64,000 nucleotides of DNA, taken from the NCBI GenBank assembly GCA_963920525.1, contig OY986437.1, forward strand, positions 195,133,511 to 195,197,510, given 5' to 3'. The notes under the pieces were generated by a model. It searched no databases and had not been told where the DNA came from. It was given only the letters and a program-made list of their open reading frames with translations. Below, piece by piece: positions 33,551 to 44,739 of the stretch. The translations under genes and the position numbers were made by a program. The DNA comes from Dichetophora obliterata (Eukaryota > Arthropoda > Insecta > Diptera > Sciomyzidae). Every line of letters starts with the position of its first letter. The first letter of the stretch is position 1.

Positions 33551-33809
33551 GATGGCGCCGCATTTGTAAGTACTGTGGTTACAAACTATACACCTTGCGG
33601 TGAATAGCCGAATGATGTCTACCAAAAGTTTCTTCAAATTAAACCCCATACGTTTGGGATTACAGATTCTGCTTACAGAAGAATATCTGATGTTCTTATG
33701 TAGCTAGCAGACAAGTTTTGCGAAAGTTTTTGCGAAAATGCCATTACTACCAAACTGTCAAAATGTCAAATATTGCAGTACTGCCAGTTTTTTCAGTCGC
33801 AGCGTCATC
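33551..33809. mobile_element. possible TA-target MITE
   Basis: GATGGCGCCGC on the left and the reverse complement of GATGACGCTGC on the right lie next to TA dinucleotides (33549-33550 and 33810-33811). Nine of 11 end bases match. The ends are short and imperfect, so this is tentative. Confidence 0.35.
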
Positions 33810-33984
33810 TAGCCGTCAATAACGTCTAAGTCTTGTCTACTTTTACAGCAGCGCTTTCAACGCTTACAAACATAGAATTGGATCAATTTAAATGTCCAGC
33901 TCACTTGCTGGATTATTTCTTGTTTTTGCTTTGCTTGCAAATGCGATAATATGATCCTGATCTCCCCTGAAAAAACGTAGCTAA

Positions 33985-34432
33985 AGGCGAATTTACACAT
34001 TTCATTAAAAGCGATGATAGTGAACGTTGAACGATGACAGTGAATCAATTTTTAATTTACATTATTCAAAGTGTACATTTGAAATTTGATGGATGATTCG
34101 GTGTTGAATGTCAAAATATATTCGTTGGATGATTAATTTTATTGACGTTTAAAAAAATTAAATAAATAAAAGCTATTTAGCAATTAAATAAAAAAAAATA
34201 TAAACTTTCTGCTTGAAATTATGTTAACACCTTTCAATTGTGTTTTAGTACGAATGACACATCAGTTCGGTTTGCTTTCACTTTCATCAAAAGTAGGAAG
34301 ACCTTCTATTTCTTTCACTGTTCAATGTGGATGACAATCATCTTCATTTTAAAGATGAAACTCAATTTACATTTTACAAATCAGATGATTCATCCAAAGT
34401 GAAGGATGATAGTGAATCGTGTAAATTCGCCT
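33985..34432. mobile_element. Harbinger-like MITE, 448 bp
   Basis: The left end AGGCGAATTTACAC and the right end GTGTAAATTCGCCT are perfect inverted repeats of 14 bp, flanked by TAA on both sides (33982-33984 and 34433-34435). Internal words GATGATAGTGAA recur in both orientations. A 3-bp TWA duplication is typical of PIF/Harbinger elements. Confidence 0.78.
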
Positions 34433-34984
34433 TAATATAAATTTTAGTACTATAATTTTTAGTACAACGAATTTTTCATAAAACATTGATAGCTAATAAT
34501 GAAAAAATATTATATGAAAATCAAAGTTTTTATTTTTAATGCCAATATCTCCGCTGTTGTTAATATATTTAAATTTAATTTTTTTTTTTTTGTTAAAAAG
34601 TTCAATATATTTTTTAATATAAATCTTTGTTTAGATGTTAAAATGTCCATATCTCAAGGACGCATTAAGTACCACCATAATTTTAATATTGTTAAAAATT
34701 TAATTTTGCTAGCTATAAGATTAAGTAAATATAAAAATTATTTTTAATTTTTAAAATATGTTTTTCGTACCCCTTCTTTGAATTTATTTAGCTCAGCACA
34801 AGAGATGGAACCACCAACAACAAAATTTTCCAAAACTTTTTGAAGCTAAGCTTTTTATGCCTCGTTTTGTGATTTGCTTGAGTGAAATCTGAAACACTTT
34901 TTTCCATACACCTTTTTCTTAGAATTTTTGTTGCTTTTAGTGTCGATTGTAACAAGAGAATATAAAATTAATAAAAATATTTCT

Positions 34985-35065
34985 TTGTTGGCAATGAGAA
35001 TCGAACTCGTCCCCTTTTGATTGACAGTCCTATACATTACTAACTGATCTAAAAACCTTCGTTGA
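34985..35065 (-). other. tRNA-like segment (pseudogene or SINE head)
   Basis: On the - strand, TTAGTAATGTATAGGACTG resembles an A-box region with anticodon arm, and GAGTTCGATTCTCATTGCC is a T-arm with box B GTTCGATTC. The spacing is roughly that of a tRNA, but the acceptor stem does not pair convincingly, so it is not a functional tRNA. Confidence 0.4.
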
Positions 35066-35369
35066 CTATGAGAGTTTATTTAATATTAAGTATTAACTGA
35101 AGCTATATTGCATAGATGACAAGAATCTATTAAAGGATTGTGCATTAGCTATCCTACATTTGAATGCATGAAGCTATGGTGCAGATCACATTAATCTATT
35201 ATATAAAAGGATTGTGTATTGGCTATCTTAACAACAAAATCAGCAAAAAATATAACAAAACAAATGTTGCTTCTACTTACTACCATTGTCATTAACATCG
35301 CTAAGTACGTGTTTTCTTTTGTTGATGAGAATAGTCTGTTCCCGAACTAACTTCAAGAACTGCTGGAAC

Positions 35370-36300
35370 TTAAATTTTATGAATTGACACAAGTTATGCG
35401 GCAAAGTAATACACAGTTTTCGTCATTACTAACGAAGATTGGTGATGGTAAAAAACTTGAGCAAAACGAGTTACATTTAATAGAGAGTCGATGTTAGAGT
35501 GTCCAAATGGAATAAGATTATTTTTTAGTAATGCTTCTGTAGATTTATTTAATAATTCTATCTTATGCGCAATAGAACATAACAAAATTTCCTCTGCAAT
35601 AGATAACATTAGTGGATGTAAAAATAATGAACAATTACTAGCATTTAAACAAAAATTGCATAATTTGAAAGTCATTGCTACAGGTGGGTCACCTTCTGAA
35701 ATTGTTTTTGTCATCAATAAACATTATCTAATAACAACAAATATTAATGTTAGCGATAGTTTGGAAAATGGGGCTATTGTTAAACTAGTGCACATTGAAA
35801 TTGACCAGAATGACTAGGTTAAAAAAGTTTGGCTGGAATTCGATGAGTCTAAAATTGGTCAGAAAGCAAGAATAAAAGCTTCTGCTGACGCTCAATCGAA
35901 TCAAGTTGGAAGAAGAGCTGTGCGAATACTACGAAAAAACAGTAGCATACCTCTTAATAAAAATAAAACAATAGCAGTTAAAAGAAATCATTTTCCATTA
36001 ATTCCTGAAATGGCTGTAATTATTCATAAGTCACAGGGTGGATCATTCGCAGATTGCTTACGAATATGACAAAAAGCATTCTTTGCAATTACTCTACGTC
36101 GCTTTGTCTCGTGTTACTAGTATTGACGGACTTTTTATCACAACCTCTGATGACATCCCTCAACAATTCATATTTCATCATGGAAGGCGAAATGATTTTT
36201 CTAATGTTGATTTAATTCGAGAGTTTCAAAGATTATCTCATAACAAATTAGAAACTAAATATATTACTATAAAAAATAGAGATAGAGAGCAAACAGTTCT
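35370..36300 (+). pseudogene. Helitron PIF1-type helicase, C-terminal half
   Basis: Segments in order: FYELTQVMRQSN, LLTKIGDGK (35380-35450), RLFFSNASVDLFNN (near 35520), KVIATGG, SLENGAIVKLVHIE, VWLEFDESKIG, ITIAVKR-like IAVKRNHFPLIPEMAV, IIHKSQGGSF (helicase motif V, near 36030), then in another frame YEYDKKHSLQLLYVALSRVTS (motif VI) and GLFITTSDD, FHHGRR. Frameshifts or stops occur near 35495, 35818 and 36055. In a working Helitron this 5'-3' helicase unwinds the transposing strand. The N-terminal half is lost. Confidence 0.9.
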
Positions 36301-36359
36301 TTTCTGTAATGACTTTCAGAGTCTCATTTTGCCATTATATTGCTATCAGAAACAAAAAT

Positions 36360-36965
36360 GCAAAATGATGAAAGTATGGATATCACTAATTTCGCTTGTA
36401 TATCCCAATTTTAGAGAAATAGTTGTCGTTCTGGAGGAGTTGCAATTTATTGTAATTATAATAAAGATAAGTACAATACAGTCACTGGGGATATGTCAAT
36501 ATATTTAAACAGACTTCTGCTACAATATTTTTCCGCCAATATTTCAAAAATTGGAGAAGTATGTTCTGCAGAAATGATAGGTCCTAATGGACAACATATT
36601 TTGATGATTTCGATTTACATTTCACCTCAGAATACGACCGAAAAAAAAAATCGATAACATAATATAAGTTATGTACAGATCTCTTTTATGTTATACATGA
36701 GCAGGTTCCACTGAACTGGGTGAAAACCAGTTTACAAAATGCCAATTGTTTTTGGTGGAGATTTTAATTGCGATTTTAGACATGAATCCTCAAAGGCACT
36801 TAAATAATTATTTTTTGATAAATTTCATTTACGAATAGTAAGCGATCCAAATATTTGTACAACACGATTAGGAACAAATATTGATGCAGTATTTTCTAGA
36901 TATATTGCCGACATAACATCCATAACATACGTTTGCTATTTCAGTTATTTCATTAATAAAATTCG
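36360..36965 (+). pseudogene. Helitron endonuclease-like domain fused after the helicase
   Basis: After the helicase the sequence reads CRSGGVAIYCN, TGDMSIYLN, IGEVCSAEMIGPNGQ, ILMISIYISPQ, then VFGGDFNCDF, NICTTRLGTNIDAVFSRYI and VCYFSYF. GDFN followed by T..DAVFSR is the pattern of AP-endonuclease-like domains found downstream of PIF1 in many arthropod Helitron proteins. Several frame changes (near 36420, 36650 and 36810) disable it. This domain is not homologous in position to the LINE endonucleases nearby and lies on the opposite strand from the host LINE. Confidence 0.85.
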
Positions 36966-37361
36966 ATAATAATTGAAAACATTTACAAAAATAATTCAAA
37001 ATTGATGTAATATGTAATAAAATAAAATTATAATGATATGTAATTAAATCAACTGGTGTGGTTATAACTTGTATTTGTATTTTAAATATTTTAAATTTCT
37101 GAATTTAAAAATTATTTTATTATAAAAAACTAATAAATTAATATATCTATGAAACTGTGAAAAAGCTTCGCTTCTCTCGTGTGTCCAACGACGCATCTGT
37201 TTTTGGATTAAAGTTCGTTCAATTACCTTTCGAACGGTAGCTTACAAATAAAATTCATCATATTTTCCATTATTCCAGAATTTAAAAACATTTAATCGAG
37301 AAGTTTATGTTAAAATGTTTATATAAATGACTCTCGAGTAACACCGGGTATATCAGCTAGT

Positions 37362-38844
37362 TAATAATAAAAAACAGTAGCTGCCTAACTTCAACCTCCT
37401 CAAAAAAGAGGCTACCTAGATGCTTATATCTTTTGCGGGATAGAGCGGGGCATGAACAGAGGAGATGCGATACCGTTTTCTCCTCTTCTTCATCCCTGCA
37501 ACTCCTGCCGAAGTCATTCACATAAACCCCCATTCTTAAGGCATGCCCAAGGCTCATTTATAAGGTTGTGGCACTTGAGAGTGAACTCAGTCGAACTGTC
37601 AGAATGGATGAAAAGAAATGGAGAAAATGAATGCTTAGAACAAGGAAAAGCACAGTGACAGTTCGAGCAAAGGCGGGAAAAAGAGTGCATTTCTCTCAAG
37701 TGCCACAACCTTATAAATGAACCTTGGGCATGCCTACCTATTAGACAGTGCCCTGTTATAACGCCTATCAGATTGGAGAGATCTTTCCTTGCCATTTCAG
37801 TGCGCTTCGTCGTTCGTTTTTCAGTAAAACTAGGCCACATCTGTCTAATAAGGTTAGAAGTAGTGCTATCCTTCCACCTGAAATTGGCCATTTCTATGGC
37901 ATGTTGTCTTAAAGCCAGCTTGCACGATGCAAGGTGAATGCCTTATGATTCCATATCAGGCAGCAGCGTTACCGTTGTAGCTTCTCTAGCAAGCTCATCC
38001 ACTCTACAATTTCCGGGAATGTTCCTATGCCCTGGTACCCAGACCAGGTGAATGTCGAACTTATTGGCCATCTCATTAAGAGACGAGCGACATTTAAAGG
38101 ATGTTGGTGATGTTAGGAACACACATCCAAAGGACTTAATCACTGCTTGGCTGTCCGTAAAAATGTAAATATCTCTAGTTAATATCTCACTATATCTCAG
38201 CCATTCCACAGCTCTATAAATGACCATTATTTCAGCCTGGAAAACGGTGCAATGATCTGTCAGTCTAAATAAGGTTCTGATGTTCAGATCCATAGAAAAG
38301 ACGCCTCCCCCGGCTTTGCTGCCGTCAGTAAAAATATACGCAACAACTTGGCTTAGCGGCAGTAAACCGTCCCATTCTACTCTGGTTAGGATTGTTGTGT
38401 GAAAGCCATTCTCGAAGGAGGGTGTGGCAATAGTACAATCGATGTTACCAGGAACTGATCCTGCAAGAACGGTAATAGAAGAGTGACCTGAACAAGTGTA
38501 AGCCCACTGCGAGGTTGCGCTAACTCAGATGGCTGTGTTCTGTGCCATCCTTTTTCCCCATAAAATCAAGGGATATTAAGTAAAGAACTGCATTTAGCGC
38601 CTCAGATAAAATGAATCTAAGTGCTCTGCTAATATGCTTATACATGCGTACTTCTTTATACTTTCCCTAGCAATTTGCAATTTGATTGTGTATTAAGTGC
38701 TGTCCACCACACACATACACCGTATAGCAAGATTGATCTCACTATAGCTGTGTAAATCCAACGTGCAATATTCGGTGTAAGACCCCATTTTTACCTATAG
38801 CTTACTTACAGGCATATAAAGAAACATTGGCTTGTTCCATAAAA
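37362..38844 (-). pseudogene. LOA-like LINE copy D, RT thumb to RNase H and C-terminus
   Basis: Frame 37943-38293 carries RNase H: FQAEIMVIYRAVEW, FTDSQAVIKSF, VWVPGHRNIPGN and CRVDELA, giving the Glu, Asp and final Asp. The frame 37735-37891 has LIRQMWPSF and LSNLIGVITGHCLIGRHA; after the MITE, ALRMGVYVNDFGRSCRDEEEE and LLCSCPALSRKRYKHLGSLFF follow. The thumb end lies at 38560-38844 and contains frame breaks. It is 5'-truncated there. Confidence 0.87.
37549..37726. mobile_element. hAT-like MITE, 178 bp, long inverted repeats
   Basis: The left arm CAAGGCTCATTTATAAGG and its partner on the right match over about 34 bases with one difference (C/T), reaching GTTGTGGCACTTGAGAG. The 8-bp GGCATGCC flanks it at 37541-37548 and 37727-37734. 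The LINE protein reads IGRHA-LRMGV across the empty site. An 8-bp duplication fits hAT (or P) transposition. Confidence 0.88.
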
Positions 38845-38855
38845 TCTGGACCATA

Positions 38856-40627
38856 AACACTGTTCACATTTTTACCCGCCTGGCTTGCGTTTTGGCTTTT
38901 ATCGAGGGAAAACGTGTAAAATATAGCGTATTCTCGTTTTGCTGGTGCCCACCTTTAACGCGCGCTCAAACAAAGTTTAGCTGAGTCTGAGAAGTTTTTT
39001 AACACTTATACAACTCGAGATATAGATTACTAAAGTCATCTATTAGAAAAATAAGAAAATTTTTTTAAACACCGATATTTTTTTGAAATTAAAAATATGC
39101 TCAACACTGTACCACATTCGTACAAAACTTGAATATGCTTATTTTCATTAGAATTTCATATTTGACCTAAGTTGTCATTATTTTTTTTTTGTTTACTTGA
39201 TGAAAATTGTTTCAACAAAGTTGCGTCACTTTTCTAAGATTTAAATGCATTTATTTTTTTTTTTCTCACTTATGTTTTTATTCAAATATCATCACCTCGG
39301 AATATCAAAACAGTTGGTAAAGTACAAAATGGTTTTTTTTTTGTATTTTCAGGTGTGATCAAACATTTTGGCCTTTAATCAAGGAATAGTTTAGTTATAA
39401 CTCAATTTAAGACAACTTTTTATACGCGTTAAAACGATTTGACACGTGTTACATATGTACACTTTTTTTAATCCCTTATTTAGAAAATATACATATAAAT
39501 ATACATATGCACTAAGAAATCAAATATTTAAATCTTATATCCGACAAAAATTATGTTATACTAACAATAAAGTTACTAAGTAAAAATCCGCCGGAATTTC
39601 AAATTTTTAATCGAAGCAATTACAACAAAACCACTTGACAGCTGCAACGGAAGTGAACAGCGAAACAGGCAAATGACTCCATTTTCAGTAAAACCACAAA
39701 AAAAGAAAACATTAAACAAGGTCAAAAAGTTTAAACATTCTCAATATACCATACATAGGTACATATGTAGGTACCTAAGTTAAAATTTGAACACGAAATT
39801 TGTTCTTTGAGCCGAATTGTTTAATAAAATATCTTAAACAATGGCCAAAAGCACGCAAAGCTTCAGCACTTTTAACACGATAAAACAGGGACTTGCTTGT
39901 AAATTACGTTAGTGGTTAACGTCAAGCACGTCAACTATGAAATATATCTTCAACAATAATTAAACAAACACAACTACAGAAAGATGTTTTTAAGTGTTAT
40001 TTAACCGATTTATTCGGGAGTAACAAAAAAAATTTAATTATACCGAAAAAAACAACTTAATTTCAGGTACGAAACCAACCAACGACCAGTATGACGACCA
40101 AACACAATTTGGTAAACAATTGTTAGCTAATACCTACCGTTGGTGTAATGGTTAAAATTATAGACGCAGGCAACTGACAAGGTCAGCTATACAAAACTCC
40201 TTTAATTGAAGAGTTTTGATTGTGTTGCGGTAATTGTATGAAATGTGTGTGTGTGTGTGGTCCGAATTTATGCATACAGAGACAAAAACACAAGCATTCA
40301 TGTAACGAAACTATCTATAAAGTGCAATGGTCAGAGTAGAAAGGCTACCCTGCAGTCCAAGGCATCGTCCACGAATATGTCATGATGATTTCTTAAAGAA
40401 ACTTGCGGCGTGAGATACATTTGTCGATAATTCTTTAACAAATCTGTCTTGTTTTCGTTCATCGACAACAGAAAGCTTTAAAACAGTGCACGAATTTGAA
40501 ACTTTTGTATGAGATTTTCGTCAATGAAATGTATAAACAAATGATTCGTGCATGATTCATTCAAGATTTCTTTCAGACTTGGACTACTGGGTACATACAC
40601 TGAAAAGTAGTGGAAAAATTTAATGTA
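38856..40627. other. no gene recognised
   Basis: A+T-rich DNA with a (TG)8 microsatellite at 40244-40259 and a palindromic stretch ACATAGGTACATATGTAGGTAC near 39760. No repeat family from elsewhere in the window was recognised here. It may be unique host DNA. Confidence 0.4.
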
Positions 40628-40794
40628 AAGGGTGTTCCAATAGTAGGTGTGGTACTACTTAGGTTAGGTTAGGTAAAGTTGTGCACCGTTACCGGCGCTT
40701 CCGCGGGGGCCTATAGGTCCATTGCAAATTCCTTTTTGTTTTCAGCGTAGTACCGTAATAACCATAATTATTTTGATTATTCCTCAAACCAGCC

Positions 40795-41930
40795 TATGCT
40801 TTTTATGAGCCTCCAGATGTCTTGCAGTTGTGTGTTCGCTAAATCTTCCAGGTCTTTGAAAAATCTGTTCCCCATATATCGGAGTCAACGATTCTGTAGA
40901 CTTGGACATTCGCATAGAAGGTGAGTTATTGTTTCTGTTTCTTCCGGATCCTTGTTGCTCCGACAAAAGTCTGGGGCTGTTATGTTCATTCTATTGGCCA
41001 TTATCCCAATGGGGCAATTACCTGTTAGAACTCCCACAAGAATTCGGATTTCTCGTTTGGCCAAAAGCAGAAGGCTTTCGGTTTTCTTCTCATTTAGCTC
41101 CGGCCAGAGCCTTCGAGATATGTTGCAGTTACCTCTGGAGGCCCAGTTAGTGTTAAAGCTAGCATTATCTCTAGCTTTAAGGTCTATACTCCTTTTGACG
41201 ACGCCTATTGAAATGTACAAATCTGTATTTGAAATGTATAAACTGTTTGTCCTTGCGGTTACTCCACGCCTAGCCAGTTCATCCGCTGCGTCATTCCCTT
41301 CGATATTGCTATGTCCGGGAACCCAGCAGAGAGTGACGTTGTGGGTATTGCAGATACTGTTCAGTGCCAGTTTGCAGTTTTGTACCGTTCGATCCTTCGT
41401 CGTTTTACTACTCAGCGCTTTGAGGGCCGCTTGGATATCCACAAAAATTACTACCCTTGTGGGGGTAAGATTTTTCGTATGAATGGCCTGTGCAGCTTTT
41501 TCAATAGCGTATATTTCTGCTTGAAAAACGCTTCAGTAGTCGGGGAGTTTGTAGGACTCTTTAATTTGTAGCGTTTCACAATATACACCTGATCCAGTTT
41601 CATTTTCCATTTTAGAACCATCAGTATATAATTGGAAATTGCCATTGAATTCTATGGCCGTTTCTTCCCATTCTTGTCTGCTGGGGATGGATGTGGTGTA
41701 TTCTGTGCTGAACCTCAGACTGGGTATGATATAGTCGGTTGCTCTTTTTGATTCTTCGGTTCCAAAGAGATTCAGAATAGATACATGTCCGAAAGTGTTG
41801 TTTCTCCACGCTTGTGATTCGTTGAGGCAAATCGCGCTTTTGTTCGCCGAACACTTAAGAACTTCTTCTATGGGGAGAAGATTTAGCATATTTTTCAGAC
41901 CCGCCTGTGGCGTTGATTTCATGGCTCCAG
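40795..41930 (-). pseudogene. LOA-like LINE copy C RNase H and C-terminal region
   Basis: Frame 41533-41922 ends with FQLYTDGSKMENETGSG (first RNase H Asp) and the frame 40885-41442 begins DIQAALKALSSK, then LCWVPGHSNIEGNDAADELA. The C-terminus has LVGVLTGNCPIGIMANRM, APDFCRSNKDPEET and HLLCECPSLQNR. In the CRSC..C.E segment one cysteine is replaced (CRSN). A frameshift of a few bases near 41440-41530 separates the two frames. Confidence 0.88.
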
Positions 41931-41989
41931 TTATTCCTATGCATGAAACCTTTGAACTCCTGTTAGGGAGCTAAGGTAGCGCTTTTTGT

Positions 41990-42777
41990 GCGCTATTTCC
42001 TGCCAAAGACTCTCTGACATGCGTAAAGAGCGCATAGTGCTTTTTCCCTTCTTTCTTCTGTGTTGCGTTTCCAAATCAGCTTGCTATCAAGGATAATTCC
42101 AAGGTATTTAGCTTCCGTGGAAAGCTTCAGAGCTACTGCGTTCAGTTTCGGTAATGTGAAACTTTCCATTTTCCTTCTACTTTTGAACAGAACGAGTTCG
42201 GTCTTTGTTGGGTTTACACCCAGTCCATTCAATTCTGCCCACCGCGATAGCTCATTCAATGCCCCAGTAATTAGTTCGCTAACTGTTTGCAGGTATTTGC
42301 CGAATATTAGGATGGCGACGTCATCGGCATAGGCTACCACTTTTTTCCACCAGTTTTGAGTGTAGTGAGAATTTTGTCAACCACAATCAGATATAGCAGG
42401 AGGGATATAACTCCTCCCTGCGGTGTGCCTCTTGTGATTTCTTTCCTCACCACGCTCATTCCCATTTGTGAGCTTATACGTCTGCTGTAGAGCATTTTGT
42501 AAATCCACTGTGTTATTTTACTGTTGACTCCTTTGTCTACTAGAGCATTCTTTATGGAATCTTTATTCACATTGTTGAATGCGCCTTCGATGTCTAAAAA
42601 AGTAGCTAAAGTATATTCTTTGTGATGAAGGGTTCTTTCTATGACTGAAACCACCTCATGCAGTGCCGTTTCCACTGATTTACCTTTAAGGTAGGCGTGT
42701 TGCATACTGCAAAGATTGGTATCGTTCAAGGATTCTCTTATATGGAGATCTATTATTCTCTCTAGCGTTTTCATCAT
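41990..42777 (-). pseudogene. LOA-like LINE copy C reverse transcriptase
   Basis: Frame 42334-42777 carries KTLERIIDLHIRE, QHAYLKGKSVETALHEV, FLDIEGAFNNVN and ITRGTPQGGVISLLLYL. Frame 41993-42340 carries VAYADDVAILIFGKY, the intact catalytic YADD, then ELNGLGVNPTKTELVLF and AKYLGIILDSKLIW. One frameshift near 42340 joins the two frames. The mutation SLLL for SPLL in motif B' is likely damaging. Confidence 0.9.
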
Positions 42778-43393
42778 GAACGATGGGAGACTAATAGGCC
42801 AGTAATCCTTAGCGCTGAGTGTATCGGTTTCTCAGCTTTGGGAATAAAGACAACTCGCACTTCTCTCCAAATTTTTGGAACATATCCTGTCTTGAAACAA
42901 CCGGTGAAGATTGCTATAAGCCAGAGCATGATTCTGGGAGGGTATGTTGCATCATGGCCGGCAGAATTCCATCAGGATTCCATTTGTAGGGCTTGAATGA
43001 CTCAATCGACCATTCTACATTTGACCTTGTTATAATGTTGGGAGTTCCTGTAAGGGTTCTGGTATTGTCATTTCCAGTGAAAAGAATTTCCATGAGTAGC
43101 AAAAGCGTTTCTTGACTGGATTCTGTTCAGGATCCATCAGACCTCTTGCTGTATCCTGGGACCGATGGGTCTTTTGATAGCGTCTTTCGAATTCTGGCGG
43201 CTTCACTGGTATCCTCAATGAACTCGCAGAAATTTGTCCAAGATGTTCGCTTAGCTATTCTTACTTCCCTTGTATAGGCATTTAACATGGATCGGTATGT
43301 TGTCCAGTCTTGCTCAAGCCTGCTTAACATTGCTTTCTGATGAAGTTTTCTGACCTCCGATCGCCTCTTTTTAAGGTCGCTGGTCCACAAACA
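42778..43393 (-). pseudogene. LOA-like LINE copy C linker region
   Basis: Reading from the truncated 5' end: WTSDLKKRRSEVRKLHQKA, LEQDWTTYRSMLNAYTREV, AKRTSWTNFCEFIEDTSEA and RIRKTLSKDPSVPGY. After a frame change it continues with SIESFKPYKWNPDGILPAMM (42914-43102). It aligns with the linkers of copies A and B. Confidence 0.87.
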
Positions 43394-43489
43394 AGGTGTG
43401 GTACTTTGTTATCGATTAAAATCTGCATTATCGACCCTCGTCCGCCATATTTTGTGGCACTGTCATTATGAGAGTATAAGATTTTAGTT

Positions 43490-44081
43490 ATGGATCGCTA
43501 CACGAAAGAACAACGCATTGAAATTGTCGAATTTCGGATCTTAAATTCCAATTCGATGGTGCAAACGCTACGATCGCTTCACCAAAAATGGGGTCGCAAT
43601 CACCACATTAGTGAAGCATGTGTGCACAGCATTCTGAATAAATTTTATCAAACTGGGTCCGAACTTGATGTTCCAAAGCCAACCAGAGTGCGGACATCAC
43701 GCAGTGCTGAGAATATTACTGCCGTAAGTGAAAGTGTCAAGTCCCCCGAAATGTCTATTCGGTACTCTTAGCGGTACTCTTAGCGGAGGTTGAAGCTCAG
43801 GGTCTGGACAATATGTGGTTTCAACAGGACAGCGCTACATCAGACACAACTACCGTGTAATTTCTTGTCTCGTTGATGTGAATTTGCCACCCAGATCATA
43901 CGATTGGACGCTGTTAGACTTTTTTCTGCGGAGTTACACGAAGGATAAAGTCCATGTGAATGATCCGAAGATGATTCCTGACTTGAAAAGCAATATTATC
44001 GGTGATTCGGGCCATTCCGGAGGTCATACTGAAAAATGTCATCGAAAATATGGCCGAAAGAGTGAGATATCTACGGAATAG
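43490..44081 (+). pseudogene. mariner-like transposase, internally deleted
   Basis: The N-terminal part (43490-43771) starts MDRYTKEQRIEIVEF, then SLHQKWGRNHHISEACVHSI and RTSRSAENITAVSESV. The middle is deleted and the sequence resumes at NMWFQQDSAT (second catalytic Asp, near 43810), then VNLPPRSYDWTLLDFFL and VRYLRNSRGEHIREIF. Frameshifts follow 43771 and 43860. It belongs to the same lineage as the 31590-32618 pseudogene. Confidence 0.88.
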
Positions 44082-44389
44082 TCGCGGTGAACATATCCGC
44101 GAAATATTTTTGTACACATAAATACCAAGAAATAAAATACTTTGAAAAATTCCGAACCGTTTGCGTTTTATTAATTCTAACCCTCCTGACACGGGTACTG
44201 GAACAGACTTTAAAGTCAAATATTTTTCAAGCTAAGAAAGTTAAAAATTTGAGGTTCCAAGACATCTTACAACTAGCCGTTTTCTATAATTTTTCGCATT
44301 TTTAGCTTTCTAGCATTATTTGGGTAGTTTTAGAGCCGACCCAAAGTCGAATAGTCCTTACCCTCCTGATATGGGTACCCGGGTACCCG

Positions 44390-44690
44390 TAAATTTCTAG
44401 ACTCACATTTAGACTATAAACTCCAAAACTACTGGACTGATCTAGCTGAAATTTTAGCAGTATATTTGTTTTGAGTACGATATGACTTAAAATTTTGCCA
44501 CAACTCTTTTAACCGCCCAGTAATCAATAAAAATCCTATATTTTAGACTGTTTGGGTCGTATTAGACTAAAATTTGGAAATTTAGTTAATTTAATTATTG
44601 TCGGCAATTGTACTAAAAATGGGCGTGGCCTTTCCATTGTTATGCCAAATTTTGAGAAGATAAGCGTAGAGGAAAGCAAAGCGATCCGGG
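44390..44690 (+). repeat. Helitron-family fragment
   Basis: Contains TAGACTATAAACTCCAAAAC, TTTTGAGTACGATATGACTT, TTTGGGTCGTATTAGACTAA and ATGGGCGTGG, the same order as in the copy at 54462-55442. The ends are not defined. Confidence 0.6.
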
Positions 44691-44739
44691 TATAAACTAT
44701 AATTATATAAAAAAAAGTGAAAAATCAGCAGCTAATGCA

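Larger units (their letters stand above)
31095..37360 (+). mobile_element. Helitron with PIF1 helicase-endonuclease remnant (exact ends)
   Basis: The 5' end is TCTATAGTAATAAAACTC after an A (31094). The 3' end is CACCGGGTATATCAGCTAG (37360) before a T (37361), with the small palindrome ACTCTCGAGT just inside. Insertion between A and T without duplication is the canonical Helitron pattern, and the disrupted LINE frame on both sides fixes the edges. It encodes the C-terminal part of a PIF1-type helicase (35370-36300) followed by an endonuclease-like domain (36360-36965). The Rep nuclease and helicase Walker motifs are not visible, so it is inactive. A mariner, a Harbinger-like MITE and a tRNA-like segment sit inside. 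Confidence 0.9.
30989..38844 (-). mobile_element. LOA-like LINE, copy D, split by a Helitron
   Basis: TCTGGACCATA flanks it at 30978-30988 and 38845-38855. The 3' end is on the left (GGTTAGGTTAGGTTAAGG on the + strand, a CCTAA tail in sense) and the 5' end on the right is truncated within the RT thumb. A 6266-bp Helitron (31095-37360) interrupts its last codons. With the Helitron removed, the - strand reads RQLLFFIIN then TGWFYESA and stop, aligning with copy B's FKFIIRSNWFEEG. A 178-bp MITE at 37549-37726 interrupts it again. Confidence 0.9.
40657..43393 (-). mobile_element. LOA-like LINE, copy C, 5'-truncated
   Basis: The 12-bp AGGTGTGGTACT flanks it at 40645-40656 and 43394-43405, and the mariner sequence is continuous across the empty site. 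The 3' end on the left shows TTAGGTTAGGTTAGGTAAAG on the + strand (CCTAA tail in sense). The 5' end is cut in the linker (WTSDLKKRR at 43390). It carries linker, RT, RNase H and the Cys/His C-terminus with few frameshifts, so it is among the youngest LINE copies here. Confidence 0.93.

Noticed and set aside
34499..34747. 82-residue Phe/Lys/Asn-rich frame as a small gene
   Set aside because: Composition simply reflects A+T-rich DNA inside the Helitron, and the segment belongs to a dispersed repeat family also seen near 21100 and 31400.
40902..41571. + strand open frames of up to 176 residues
   Set aside because: They are shadows of the RNase H and C-terminal region of LINE copy C on the - strand, which has clear motifs.
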